From Gorsachius magnificus (Eukaryota > Chordata > Aves > Pelecaniformes > Ardeidae), in contig CM067084.1 in the NCBI GenBank assembly GCA_034008185.1, positions 67,056,612 through 67,120,611 on the forward strand: a DNA stretch of 64,000 nt, in the 5' to 3' direction. The position numbers were made by a program, and so were the translations under genes. Of this stretch, positions 23,001-35,760 are shown piece after piece. How positions within the stretch are numbered: position 1 is the stretch's first letter; each line of letters starts with the position of its first letter. A model generated the notes under the pieces. The model worked only from the letters and a program-made list of their open reading frames with translations. It searched no databases and had not been told where the DNA came from.

Positions 23001-25089
23001 CACTTTTAAAGTCTATTTTACTTAATGTATCTTGATTATACCGTGCTCCCAGCTGCAAAAACACCACACTTTATTAGAATAAAATTTTATCCCTTTTGGT
23101 CCTGTAAATGAAAGTAGAAGCTGTAGACAGTTTTCTTTGCATCACTGGCAGTTTTAAGTTTTAGCATATGTTAGCATAATAAATTAATTCAAGACAATTT
23201 TCAAGTGCACATTCCTCTCTCAGTCAGTCTTCTAGACACTGCGGTGGGTCCCTCTAATCTAAGTTGTTTATATTGACATTAACTGAGAGCTTCTATGGCA
23301 AAAGAGTTAAAAAAAGACAACGTCAGTAGGGAACATTTTTCATACTTCAAGGGCTATTGAAGATGGGTACATGAAAAGGGAGCTGGAAATGTTCTCCTAG
23401 TAAAATGGGGCATAAGCAGATGTGTTCTAATGTAAGCATCGTTTGATAACCAATGAAACACAAGAGATTTTGGGCTATGGCATTCTGTTGTTAAAAAGAA
23501 GATATTGAAGAGGAATGAAAGACGTGCAATAATGACTGTTGAGAAGAAAATGTCAATAGAATACATTTCTAGAGCAGATGGTCTAATGTAGCAATTATCA
23601 ACCTTCTTCTGATTCTGACTCTCTCGTAAATCAGTCGTTTTCAAGCAGTCTCAGATACCAGCATCAACAGTGGATGATCATGTATTACTATTAGGTTAAC
23701 AGTGCTGGTAGGGGTTATGAACCCTAGTTTGGGAACAACTGCTCTGATGGAATTAGTGCCAGTTACATGCACTGTGGCAGCACCTCAAGGCCTAAGGTAG
23801 ATCGCTGTATTAACTAAAATGAGGGGACACATGTTGGCTCAAAGATCTTTCAGTTCAGGTATTAGATGGATGAAGTGGACTGAGAGGGAACAGCAAGATA
23901 AATCCTGACAAGCGTAATAAACATAACAGTGATAATTACCGGCCACCCACCTATTGCCAAATGTTTTATAGATTTTGTGAATTAATATTTGCTTTTCTGT
24001 GTTGTTGTGTCTTCCAAGCAAGTTATGTGTTCTTTTAAATTGGTATGGTCTGTGAATCTTTTACCTATCACAGTGCCTGACACCTTAGTATCTAAAAGTA
24101 ATACTTCTGAGATGCTCTTTGAAAAGCCCTGGGACAGAGAAGGGGGATGCAGTAACTCCACAAGCAGACTCTGCTCACAGTGAGTTTGTGGCAGCGTTGT
24201 TCATGTGATTCCTGTGAGTCACGGCATTTCTCTGCTCTTCATCTCAACTTGAAGGACTTGGGTCATCATCGCACCCTGCAAACTCATACAGAGTCCCTAC
24301 ACCTGCGAGCTGTGTCATGCTATGTGCCATGTCCCTTCTCCTTCACGCAATGTTATGGAGGCTTAATGGGATGCTAAATGAAAGGTCTTCCATCCTTTGG
24401 AAATCCCAGCATGCTAAACTGCATTTTATTCCTGGGAATGGTAATAGTCCCTCAACTCAACCCCCCACAGAAATAGTTTCTAATTAGGAATTTTAGTGGG
24501 ATTGAGGCCCCTAGGTCAATGAATTGCTTTTGAAAAATCACCCTGACAAGTAGAATTTGCAGCTAAACTCCCTAACTTTCTTTTTGAAGCTTTTCTGCTA
24601 CATTGTGAATTAAAAAAGCATTAATTTTGTCAGACGTGGGGCAAGAGCAGCATCCAGGCTAACAGTGAAGGCGTAGATAAAGAAAATTAGTCTGCTAGTC
24701 TCTGCTTCAAAGGACAGTTTCCCTAATTTATATTGCATACCTCTGGGATCAGAGAATGAAACCCACATCCCTTCCTTCAAGGTGAATGTCCTAGCCAGAA
24801 AGCTGTAGACTTGTATTCAAGTCTATGATTTTTTTCTGTCATCTGTCCCAATGGGTATTTGATTACACCTGCACAGTTTGGGCCAGTTTCAAGGCAAAGG
24901 ACCAAGAATGCCCCCATCCACAGATTTCCTTAAGTTGTGAGGCATTCCCTTGGTAGAGAAGAGTTGTAGTTCCACTTTCCTTAGGAAGATGACATGTCTC
25001 CTTCATCTTCCATCAATAATTTAACTGGATAACTTTTACTTTTCCTGTCTTCCAAAGCTTTGGCTGACTCGGTGGCAGTTTCTGAAAGA
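20097..25089. other. unannotated DNA
   Basis: No gene or clear repeat in about 5 kb, apart from one 11-bp tandem duplication at 20222-20243. Open frames (for example 23354-23644, 96 codons) are not recognisable. Confidence 0.5.
20222..20243. repeat. 11-bp perfect tandem duplication
   Basis: ACTTCATTTGT occurs twice in a row (20222-20232 and 20233-20243). A small slippage duplication with no other context. Confidence 0.85.
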
Positions 25090-25385
25090 AAGGCTTTAGG
25101 CACCTAACTGCAGAAGCAGGCTCAAGGGGTGTGAATCCCGAGCAGTGGGAAGCAGCTCCACTCAATCCAGGCTAAGGGACTTACGTTTAGGGCTCGTATT
25201 TTTCCTCCTGCACAGTGTGTGACCTTTTGGCAATCTGACTCTTAACAGCTTAACTTTTTGATGCATGTTTAACCAATCCATCATTTCTGGAGCCTAGGGT
25301 TGTTGTTTAAGAGCTGTGAATCCCATTAAGCTTCCGCACACCTAAAGGTTAGGAATCACGAGGCTGTGATTCATCCAGTTTCTAT
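25090..25385. repeat. possible old archosaur/turtle-type repeat
   Basis: Contains ggctttaggcacctaactgc (25091-25110), the paired phrases ctgtgaatccc (25314) and aggaatcac (25350), and gctgtgattcatcc (25364-25377). Motifs of the type 'taggcacctaa' with 'gtgattcat' recur at 28063 and 58343-58398 and remind me of a dispersed repeat of turtles and archosaurs. The boundaries are a guess. Confidence 0.25.
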
Positions 25386-27015
25386 TGGAGCTACATTAGT
25401 AAGGGAAGAAGGAATGGTTGGAACGGGAAAGAAACAGTGTTTTTTAAGGGCTGCTCCTTCAAACTTCCTGCAAATGGAAACTAAAATCAAAGAGTCATCA
25501 CCTAGACAGACAGATGTTGGGGAAAGCACTGAGACAGATGGATCATGAGGCAGATTTAGCATATTCACCCTGTCTTCTTGGAAGTACTCCCACTCCTAAG
25601 GGACTGCCTTAGCTGAATGAAACATGGAGCCAGTGGGATCTCTGTCCATCTGTCCTGACCAAGCAAGACCCTTTGGCAACAAAAGCAAGACAAATAAGAT
25701 CAGATTAAAGGTAAATAAAAAGGAGCCTGATTACCTCATATCTTTGATGAAGGTACTGCCCTAAAAGGATAGGGAACAATCTTGGGTACTGGAGATTGTA
25801 TATGTATTTCATTTTAAAAAAAAGTCATTGGGAAAAAAAAAAAACATAAATAGTTTTGGGTGCAGAACCTGAATTCAAACCCAGACTTTCCCCCCCACCC
25901 ATGGCAATGAATATTTAACATCTTCCTTGGGGGAGAAAAGGCCTTTTGAGTTTGATGTGCAAGAGGGTGCAAGTGAGGTTCACATTTTCTTCTGCTGATT
26001 TTGTACCCTTTTGAATTTCCCTTGAATAAAAGCATTCCTGGTGTGATATAGAGCAGTCATTCAGTCCTGTCAAAATAGGTGTTATGTATTAATTGTTCTG
26101 AAACCCAGCAGTTGTGTTACATTAAAACCAATAAAGCAATTGTCATGTTTTATTTTAAAAGCACCTTTACAAAAGTGCTAGATTCTAGTCTCAAGAGCAT
26201 AATGCATAGGTTACAATAGAGCTTGAAAATCTGATCACCCTACTTGCATACAAAGGCACAGCAATTTGAGATTTCAGGTTATGCAACTGTTTGTATACAC
26301 TGCACATGAGAGCTGAATCTGGCCTTGAACTGGAAAAGGATTAAGTCAGTCTCATTTCTTCAAAACCCCAGGCTCCTTGTGATGCTAGTAGATTGCCTGA
26401 GTCATAGCTTCACATTTATAAACCATCGCTAGTGTTTTCACACATTTCAGAATAAAAATAAGCGTATTGTGAAGTCATTTGTTCAAGGAAATTCACCATC
26501 TCCAAAGCACAGATTTTTGCTCTTCTAGTTATCAATTGAAATGAAAGGTTGCAGCAAAAAGCTGGCAAGGATTCTGGGGGTTTTTTTAGTTGTTGTGGGT
26601 TTTGTTGTTTGAGGATTTTTTAACAGAAGGTTGGTCTATTGCGTAAAGTTCCCAGACGTTTTTAGACTGAATTGAAATTTTTCCGTCTGTGTTCAAAAAA
26701 CATGCTGAGAAAGGTACATTTTCAGCACTTAATGAAATTAAATTTAAAAACAGTTTTTCTAACATGTTCCAACCTTATGTAAAAATAAAAAATATCTTGT
26801 CAGTTTTATGTTGCAAATTTAATTTCATTCAGTAACTACAATAATATAAACCTGCGCTTTGGAGATGCTGCAGTTCCTTTTAACAAATGGCTGTAAAATC
26901 AATTTGTATAAATTCTGAAACATACTGAGAAAGAAACTATGGGCTATGAATATGAAGGTATGAATCAGCCAGCCTATTAGTATCATAAGGAGCCTAAGGT
27001 TTTATGAAGAAACTG
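25386..27015. other. unannotated DNA
   Basis: No gene or clear repeat. Short homopolymer runs occur (A12 near 25833). The stretch 26575-26625 is T/G-rich. Confidence 0.5.
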
Positions 27016-27075
27016 AATTAATATTTGTTCAGCACTTTGAAAATGTAAAGAACAGTGTAAGTGATTATTAATTGT
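27016..27075 (+). mobile_element. possible MIR 3' fragment
   Basis: The phrase ttcagcactttgaaaatgta followed by aagaacagtgtaagtgattatt resembles the 'aaagcgctttgagatc ... ctatataagtgc ... attatt' 3' end of MIR. It is short and diverged, so the call is weak. Confidence 0.3.
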
Positions 27076-30000
27076 TGGCTTTACTATTAAAAATGGGAAC
27101 TAATACCTGTGTGAAATAAATGTATTTTGGACTAATTGCATGAAAGAGGAGTCCACAGGTAAGATAGAAGCCTAATAGTGGAAGCCTCAAATTTCATAAT
27201 CTGAATAGAGCTCTAAGCAGAGCTTTAACATTGCACCACCAACTGCAGTCCCCTTGTACGACACTTAACCTGAGCTGGAGAGTTAGATCAGGGACCCCTA
27301 AGTGAATGCCTTGAATATACCTGAACCTGGCATATATTAGTTTCAGGAAGAGACAGAATTAAAGACCAAAGCATTTAAAATTTAGGTGCTATCATACTTA
27401 AACGTTTAAGACCTTGATCCACGCTTCCTTAGAGTCCATGAGGACTCTGTGAGGCCTCTGGAGGAGAGACATCAGGTGAATGCCCATACCCTGTAGAAAA
27501 AAATAAAGACTCTTTCTGTCTCCCAGTCAGTCCTGAATTCCTCTCTGACTTGTGTTCCTGTTGTAATAGGATGAGCGGAGCATGTCCACTCCCCAAAAGA
27601 CTAAAGTTTGGTGGTCTGGGACTGCCTTGAGTCACCAACAAACCCTTGACTCTACCTGGTCTTCAGCCTCTTAGAGAGGCTGTGAAGAGAGCGGAGTCTG
27701 GTTCGGCAACTTTCTGCAAGATTACTGTGGCCATTAAGTCAGCAGAAAAAAAGAAGGATACCAATCTTGGTTTGGTCACATTTAAATAGAATGGATAATC
27801 ACAGCTGCTGGTCCTGTCAGCCTTTTCTACTGTCTTGAGCTCCCAGGATTTAGGCAAGAGAACACAGTTTACGGACTATGGTTGGATGCAGGAATGAATG
27901 ACATGCCAAAGTGGATGAGGTCTGCTAGTGCAGCAGTTCTGAGTAGTGCATTATTCAGCACTGGATACCTTGAAAACTAAAGTAACAAGCTGCCAAGGGA
28001 GTTTGACACCCCTTGGGTTAAACAGAAGCTTAAAAAATATTTTCAAGATTACGCTTTTCTGTTTAGGTACCTAAATTCTACCTAAATCCCATGTTGGGCA
28101 TCAAAGTCCTTTTTGGATTTGGCTCTAGGTACTTTCCTGCATTGGGACATAATATATGGTCCTTAAAATACAGCAGATCATCTGTTTGAATTTTACTAGC
28201 TAGCTCTCATTGCAATGATTATCTGATCCCACTGTATTGATAGAAAACATATGCTTCAGGCAATACCATAAAATTCACAACCAGTGAGTGTTACAGACAC
28301 CAGGCAAAACACCCAGATAAATCTTGAGTATTTAGTGTGTACAGTAAGTAGCTGACTTCATTTCTCAGCTGCCATAGACTTATTCACTATAAAGATATTA
28401 TTGAAAATAATTTTGAATTATTTATGAGGCTCATATAGATTCAGTATAATGTTGAGAAAATGTTAATTTACTGCGGAGAGTAGGTGTGGCCCCAACTCCT
28501 GCAAGCAGTGTTAGTTTTTTTCTTTTAACGCACAAAAAAATCTCAGCACAGAAGACTTCTATATGTTTATAGCTATTCAGTAGAGAATGGCTGCAAAATC
28601 CAAATGGCTATCACTCCCACTTTGCTTAACTGACCATCTGAGACATCATTCCTGCTCTAGCAACTGTACTTGTTTGGGTTGGTTGGTTGTGCTAGCATCT
28701 TTGTGCAAAGCCTTAAAGATGCTCCCAAAGCACCAAAAATTTTCTATTGCAGGTTAATAAATTCAAACCTTTCTTAAACAACCAATACTTTCAAAAATAA
28801 TCCCCAGCCAAGCACATACGCTGGTATCTCCAATAGTGTTTGTTCCATGAATGTTTTCTGTGGAAAATCAATTCAACCAGCAGGCTGAGCAAGAGAGGTT
28901 TATCTGCCTGTTTACTCACACTATCTCAAGGGCCAAGTTCAAAGCAGCACTTTGAATGATGTGCTCAGGTTGAAATCTGCTTCCTACTTTTGAGCACCCT
29001 ACTCATCTCCTATCTGCATCGTCACATCTTTGAAAGTGGCTCCTGTGTGAGTACAGGTAAATCTGGCTGTGCTCACATATTTTCTGCATCGGGGCCTAAG
29101 GCTATTAACCAAAGTGCCAGGAACAGGGGGATTTATTTTCTGAACTGATCGTGCATAAAAGCAAGGAGTTGATGTCCACTGACAGTGTCATAGTATTGAG
29201 AGACAAATTTTAACACCAGCTCTGAAACCCTTGGAATAGTTAGGGGCTCCCAGGAGCTGGGGGAATGCGTGTGAGACCCTGATGTGAAGTCTCTACCACT
29301 TTCAACTGAAGTTACAAGGGATATTGCTGTTGATTTCTGAGATTCTTAATTGGCTAATTAAGCCAGAAGGAGTACCTGTGCCAGGCTGTTCTGTTTAACG
29401 TATGCTGTGTAGCAATCCTAATTTATTTAATTTAAATATAGAATATTTTATAGAAAATATCCAATATTAGCCTTAGCCTTACCTTCTAGCACTTTGGTTT
29501 AGTTCTACTATTGCTTCCCAAATTGAAGAGCTAATTATCTTCCCTGCATAGCCATTAGAGATTCTGTTCAGCTTGCCAGGAACCTTGTTTTTATAAACTA
29601 AATTAGCTGCTGGAATCCTTTGCTCTCAGATTTTTAAATCATTGCCACAGTTCTTGGGAGCCCTTTTAACTTCCCAGAACCTTCCTTGAACTAACCAAGA
29701 ATCCCAGTAGAGACCCAATGGCATGGTGTCCTCACCTAACCGCTCTCCTCCTTGTCCACGTTCCTGCTTTTACTCACAAGCCCACTGGGCCTTGTCGGAC
29801 GAAATATTGGCACTTTCTGTTCACGTCATTCTCCAACAGAGATTCTCTCTCAATCCTGTTTCCGTTCAGTGGTTCCCAGTTTAGAGTCACACATATTGTC
29901 TGGGAGTTTATGACCCTCATTCCTAGGACAAAGTTCAAAGAACTTTGGATCACTCACTTGCAGACGGTTGCTCATAACTTATCCAAACCACACTAATGCA

Positions 30001-31230
30001 AAACATGTTTTATTTTACTTTTACTTGCAGAGAAGATGAATGATGGCTCTGTTTTAACTATTTGTTCTCACTCCAATATCAGTAACGTTTAATTTGCCAG
30101 GAATATTATCTTTCATTCTTATCCTTCTAACATATACATTAATGATGTTATCAAAAGCTGTCCAAGCCAAATGGAATAACACCATATAGCCAACCATTTT
30201 TCTGCTATTTGTTTTAAGAATAAAATGGCTTTTATTACCCAATCATACTACTTATGCTATTGCAAAATGCATAACTCTGAAGATAAAGCTGACCAGATAT
30301 GACTATACTACTTTCCGTCTGTTATATCGGCTATATAAGTATACATTTATAGGTTCACGATGAGCTGGGATAAAATGATTAATCTCGGAAAACTGCAACT
30401 GAGGAAACTGAAGCTGCCAATAGAGAAATCAACACTGTTTCTTAATCATGTTTGTATCATTAAAATTGATCTAAACAAAACAACTTGTAAAAAGAGTATT
30501 ATGCACGCGCAGAATACTTCACCGTTACAGCTATGCATCCCTCCAGCCAATCATAAGCAGCATTTCCACAATCTGACATTTTTTTCTAACTCATGACACT
30601 TAAAAGGCTTAAGACATAGTAGCAATAGATTGTTCTTGGCAATCATTTCACCTCAAATGGAAGGTAGAAATGGCTTGGCCAACTACTTAGTCATAATAGG
30701 CTTAATCACAACCACGAAACAGTCTCTCCTTGCCTGTGTCTTAACCTCATAGGCTTCATCATCCATGAACTAGGCAGGGCTGACACGTCTGTGTGTGCCA
30801 AGGTATCTCTTAGAGCAGAGTCCCCCTAAACTGAGCAATACTACCTTATTATTACTTGTTGTGTTGCTTGTTTTATCATCAGTTTCCACTACCCCAAGAG
30901 CAGAGCCAGAGACCACCCTTCAAATCCAGAAAACGCAACAGCATTTATTTTGGGAAAGAAAAGGCAGTATTTCATATTTAATCATGGTTTATTATCTGTC
31001 TACTTAAGGTTTTGTATTGCTCCTGTCATTGCAGTATCTGAGCGTTTTACACATAAAAAGGTTTGGCATTAGTTTAATTCCCAGAGGACTGCATGGAGTC
31101 TCTGGCTCTGCTCCCTGCTATTATATTCAACAGCTAGGATTTCCAAGGGGGCTGTGGGTTTAGGTGCTTTACTGTCAATGAAATTGAATGTAATTTTTGC
31201 ACTTCAGTCTTGTAGGCTGTTTTGAAAATC
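27076..31230. other. unannotated DNA
   Basis: No gene, RNA gene or confident repeat in about 4 kb. A possible short copy of the 'taggtacctaaat' repeat lies at 28063-28140. Open frames are below 95 codons and not recognisable. Confidence 0.5.
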
Positions 31231-31235
31231 CCTTC

Positions 31236-31803
31236 TGTCCTGGTTTTGGCTGGGATAGAGATAATTTTCTTCTGGTATAGTGCTGTGTTTTGGAATTAGC
31301 ATGAAAAGAATGTTGGTAACACACTGATAGTTCAGTTGTTGCCCGGCAGTGCTTACACCAGTCAAGGACTTTTCAGCTTCCCCCGCTCCGCCAGGGGCAC
31401 AAGGAGCTGGGAGGGGGCACAGCCAGGACAGCTGACCCCAACTGGCCCAAGGGCTATTCCAGACCATATGACATCATGCTCAGTATGGAAACTGGGGGAA
31501 GAAGGAGGGAGTGGGGGACGTTCGGAGTGATGGCGTTTGTCTTCCCAAGTCACCATTACGTGTGATGGAGCCCTGCTGTCCTGGGGATGGCCGAGCACCT
31601 GCCTGCCCATGGGAAGTGGTGAATGAATTCCTTGTTTTGCTTTGCTTGGGAATGCGGCTTTTGCTTTACCTGTTAAGCTGTCTTTATCTCAACCCATGAG
31701 TTTTCTCACTTTTATTCTTCCAATTTTCTCCCCATCCCACTGTGGGGGGAGTGAGCGAGCAGCTGGGTGGTCCTTAGCTGTCGGATGGGGTTAAACCACA
31801 CCA
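31236..31803 (+). mobile_element. solo LTR of an avian endogenous retrovirus, copy 2
   Basis: A 568-bp LTR opening TGTCCTGGTTTTGGCTGGGA and ending GGTTAAACCACACCA, with TG and CA termini. The 5-bp direct repeat ccttc flanks it exactly (31231-31235 and 31804-31808). That supports the chosen ends and is the duplication size usual for ERVL-type integrases. It is the same family as the reversed copy at 1655-2221. The body carries the G-rich stretch gtggggggagtgagcgagca (31742-31761) typical of the family's 3' end. No retroviral internal sequence lies on either side, so it is a solo LTR. Its open frames of 60-87 codons are incidental. Such LTRs carry a promoter and a polyadenylation site, but I cannot say whether these are active. 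Confidence 0.92.
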
Positions 31804-31808
31804 CCTTC

Positions 31809-33178
31809 CCATACCCTTTGTAGCAAAGACGGAAACTGTGACAAACAGACAGCATGCAGCACAGAAAATACTTGTGGGCTGAGGATTTTCCTATGTGCTC
31901 CCATCAGCTTTTGCCCTTAGTTTTCACTCGTCCTTGTGGTTCTTTCTGAAACCTATGGAGGGCATGTGGTGAGAGAAACTAAATGTGTTCATGCTCCACA
32001 AATGGCAAAGTAGCTCATTCCTAAGGCTTTACCCAGGGAAGGTGCTGTTTACTCCTGAGGAACAGGCCACTGCCCCATGCCCATCCTCTGAATGCCCCTA
32101 GCTCCACTCCAGCCTAAACAGTCAGAAAGAGAAGGGATAGCGAGTGCCTAATAAGCAAATTTAGGCTACATGGTTTTTTGGGCACACTTAAGGAAACCAT
32201 TTAACAGCACATAACAGCACTGCATGACACATCAGGAGAGGAACAAACCATATTCCATTGAAGCTGCAGGGGGATATGTAGATAAGAAGAATGTAATTTA
32301 GTCAGGATGCTAATACTCCTAATCTTGCCAAAAAAAATCCCCTCACACCCTCAAGGGATATTAACGAACAGAAGTGGTTAAAACCTCAAGTTTTATGTCT
32401 CGTTTGAAAGATCAACACGGTTGTTCTGGACTAGACAGTGTAAAACTTTCCATAAAATAAAATGACAAACAAATCATTATTTGATTTTATATCCACTAGG
32501 AGCAATAAACAGAGAGGCCTCACAGCTTCTGCAGCATCTGAGTAATTCTAAAAATTTCAGGACTGTAGCATGTAAGTGGTAAAACATCTGTTCAGTGCAG
32601 AGGGTTGTATATATTCTTTGGAGTTGTTTTTGTCATCTCTGGCTGATAAATAGGTTTGGGGCTCTCACTGTATAGAAATGGCTAAATGGAGATTTTACTT
32701 GTTCAGTGTCTTGTTTGACTCTTAAAAGTGAAACTATCATGTCTTCAGGCTTGTTTCCACTCCTGGGTCTCCATATTTTTAAATTCTTTGAAAAGGTTTT
32801 TATGTTAAAATATTATCAGTCAGTTTTATAGGTAATAGATACCACATGCCATGCATGATGCTACTTTACTCCAAAGTCTTTCAACATGATGTTTCTAAAG
32901 AGTTAATATAATTTTCTACATAGACAGACCCTGAAATTGTATGCAAATTTAAGAAGCCTGTGTTTATTGTAGGGCTGGAGAACAGATTTAGCTTATTGGT
33001 TGAGCATATTACATAAATAGTGGCATAGCTTTTAAAAAAGCAGATTTGGAACTGGGAATGCTATTGGAGCTGCCCTACCTGTTTGCCTTCAAGTTTCTCT
33101 GAAAAGGGGTGGTTTAGGTTGGCCATTGGTTTCATGGCAGCCTAGAGCTTGTACTTTGGTGACTGTAGTCACCTGAGT
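31809..33178. other. unannotated DNA
   Basis: No gene or clear repeat. A 10-bp imperfect tandem (taacagcaca / taacagcact) lies at 32202-32221. Confidence 0.5.
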
Positions 33179-33226
33179 TTGTATTTCTGTATGGTAGAAA
33201 TACAATTAGTGTCACCTATTGACACT
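33179..33226. repeat. two adjacent perfect hairpins
   Basis: First hairpin: TTGTATTTCT (33179-33188) pairs with AGAAATACAA (33196-33205) around gtatggt. Second, two bases later: AGTGTCA (33208-33214) pairs with TGACACT (33220-33226) around cctat. Both stems are perfect. Function unknown. Confidence 0.75.
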
Positions 33227-35715
33227 ATTGAAAAATGTCTCCACTAGATTCATACAATCTCACTTCTAATCCAGGTTTTGTTTTATAATTGAAACGATTA
33301 CATTGTCAAATACCAAACTATACTCTGCAGACTAGTAAAGAGGGAGAAATTATATTGGAAATTGCTTAACATTCCAAGAGAGGAGACTCAGCATTTTAGT
33401 GAATCAATGAGCTAACCTCACTTTTCTTATTCAGATCTCCTTTAACCTTCACAGAAAATATAAAATGAAAAGGGAGAAAAAGAAAACATTTTGGTTTAGC
33501 CTAGAAAAGAATGTTTCACCTAGAAAAGGTGCAGTAACCAATTCCCTTCCAAGAGTTTGTATTTTCTTACCAAGCCCCTCCCAAAAAAAAGCAAAATTCA
33601 ACACCCTGCAGAAGGGAGATGCCTGCAGAAAGGATTGCCATAGCTGCCACATAGATTTCTCTTTCAAAATGCTCTAGTACTAACAACATGGTTTGCATGG
33701 CTATAAAGCATAATAGTACACGATGTAGCAGACTTCCTTGCTACTGCAACAGGCACTAGTGACATATGTTATGTCACTTGAGACAGATGAATTAAACTTA
33801 TGTTGCTATTTGGAAGTTGTTCACATCTATCTGAATTGTTTACAGAGGGGAAAAAACAACTTCTTCAATAAATTTGTGGAGCAATATACTGCTACATAGG
33901 ATGGAGGAGATCTGTCTAGAATCTGAAAATATATTGTTCATCTGCTTATAAAATCTCAGGCTCTCTTCTCTCAGGATATGCATTGTCCTGCACGTATTAC
34001 TGTTTGTTATTTATTAATTGCAGTTTCTCACCAAGGGCATTACCTAACAGTGAGGGAGCAAGTTTTCAATATGAGATTGACCTGTGACTTGCCAGGGTGA
34101 AAAGCTAATGAAGTCGGCAGGAGTAACGAGAATGAGAGGGGGCTTTTAAAACTCTCACGCTTCTAAAATCCTCTCAGAGTAAAATTAATTCACTGACTCT
34201 TCTCACCTCTGCAAGCCACATCAATGACAAAGAGATGGCACGTAAGAAGAGGAATGTATTTCCCGAGGTTCTGAATTATTTTGTATACAGCTCATGCATG
34301 TTTATGCAATCTGGACATACTGCAAGCATCATATTTCAGTGTATCTAACACAGAGCCTCTCTCCAGTAGGAAATCCGAAGTGTCAGAGGCTCCTTTTGAT
34401 ACTGTGGCACTCAAATTTGTTTTCCTAAATTTTTCTTGGAAAAAAGTCTAATGTCAAAAGAAGCAGGACTAGAGTGCCGAGTGATGAGAGGATTTTTTTA
34501 GATCAGTTTCAGTGAGAAGAGACTTTAGGATGGGAATGCTGTGAAGTAATTTCATTATCTTTTGGGAGCCCGATATACTGCTAGCAGTGGTATTGAGGCT
34601 ATGGACAGACCTCATGCTGCAGATGCTTCAGCTGAGCGAGAGGAGCAGCTCTTATGACTCTAGGAAAGGAGGAGAACTAACTCTTACAACACCCAAGTGT
34701 ACAGAGCAGATGAGAGCAACCACCAGTGGGACAAGACTTATTTGACCTGAATATATATCCATCACAACACCCTCTCCTAAAGAGATTTCTATCCAGCTCT
34801 GAGCAAAATATCAAGTTGCTTTTCTGGGAAGCTAATTTCTCATCTTTCTCTCCTCCTCCAGCGCCTTACTAATGCTATTTCAATACATCAAGATTCAGAT
34901 AGTTAAAGTTATTGTGCAAATGGATCCCTTTGGAGTGATTGGAACCAAGGAAGTCAGGGACTTCCAGTAACCAGTTTGCAGCTTTTTGAGACTTACAGAG
35001 GTTTGGCATAGGATATAAAAAAGGAAAATAAGAGTACATCCAGCACCAAGATACAAAGAAAGTCAGTTATCTTTTAAAGGTACTAATCCTATTTTCAGCA
35101 CTTTGCGTAATCACCATGAACTAAATGGCCATTAGAGCACCTTTCTAACAGAAACTTATACAGGAAATAGCCATGCAAACCCATTCCTTTCCAGCCACAG
35201 TGAATACTGAAAAGCAAGGGGAAAAAACAGCTTCAATCCTATTAGGACAATGATCCCTATACATTCCAGTCTAAGATTAATTCTTTCCCACAAGGACATA
35301 TAGTACATTATTTCAAGCACATTTTCAAAAGAAAAAAGACATCTTGAAGAAAAAGGAGAAAAGTCTTGATTCCTTAAAGCCATTAAACATACGCTTAACT
35401 TTAAATATATGTGCAATATTCAGCAAACCAGAAGCATAAAGTATAGATTCGATTTTTAATCATCTGTTGATTAAGCTCTATGCTGATTTGAAGAGTTCTG
35501 CAGTATGCAGATGCGTGAAAAAGAAAAGCAAGTTAAAGGGTTAGCCTTTTAAAGGGCCAAGTTAAACAAGATGTAATTATGGCTTCACTTAGTCTTTTCA
35601 TTCCACTTCAAAGCTTCCATGTGTGGGAAGGGTTTTGGCAGGTTAGAGTTAGCTTTAGTGACTTTTTTTCAATGACCAACCCTTTCCTAATATGCCTAAT
35701 TCTTTGAGATACCAT
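33227..35715. other. unannotated DNA
   Basis: No gene or confident repeat. Open frames are at most 72-86 codons. Confidence 0.5.
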
Positions 35716-35760
35716 AGGACAAATTCTGCCTACTAACTTCAAAGAAGTCACGCTGATACC
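35716..35760 (+). repeat. fragment of the old 'ggccaaattct' repeat
   Basis: The phrase aggacaaattctgcctacta followed by aaagaagtcacgctgatacc resembles the repeat seen at 16265 and 20045. Short and diverged. Confidence 0.3.

Noticed and set aside
31204..31699. Several overlapping 60-90 codon frames
   Set aside because: All fall in or across the edges of the plus-strand solo LTR and are by-products of its GC-rich centre.
1655..31803. The two LTRs as the ends of one giant provirus
   Set aside because: They are in opposite orientations, 29 kb apart, with no retroviral internal sequence between them, and one has its own target duplication.
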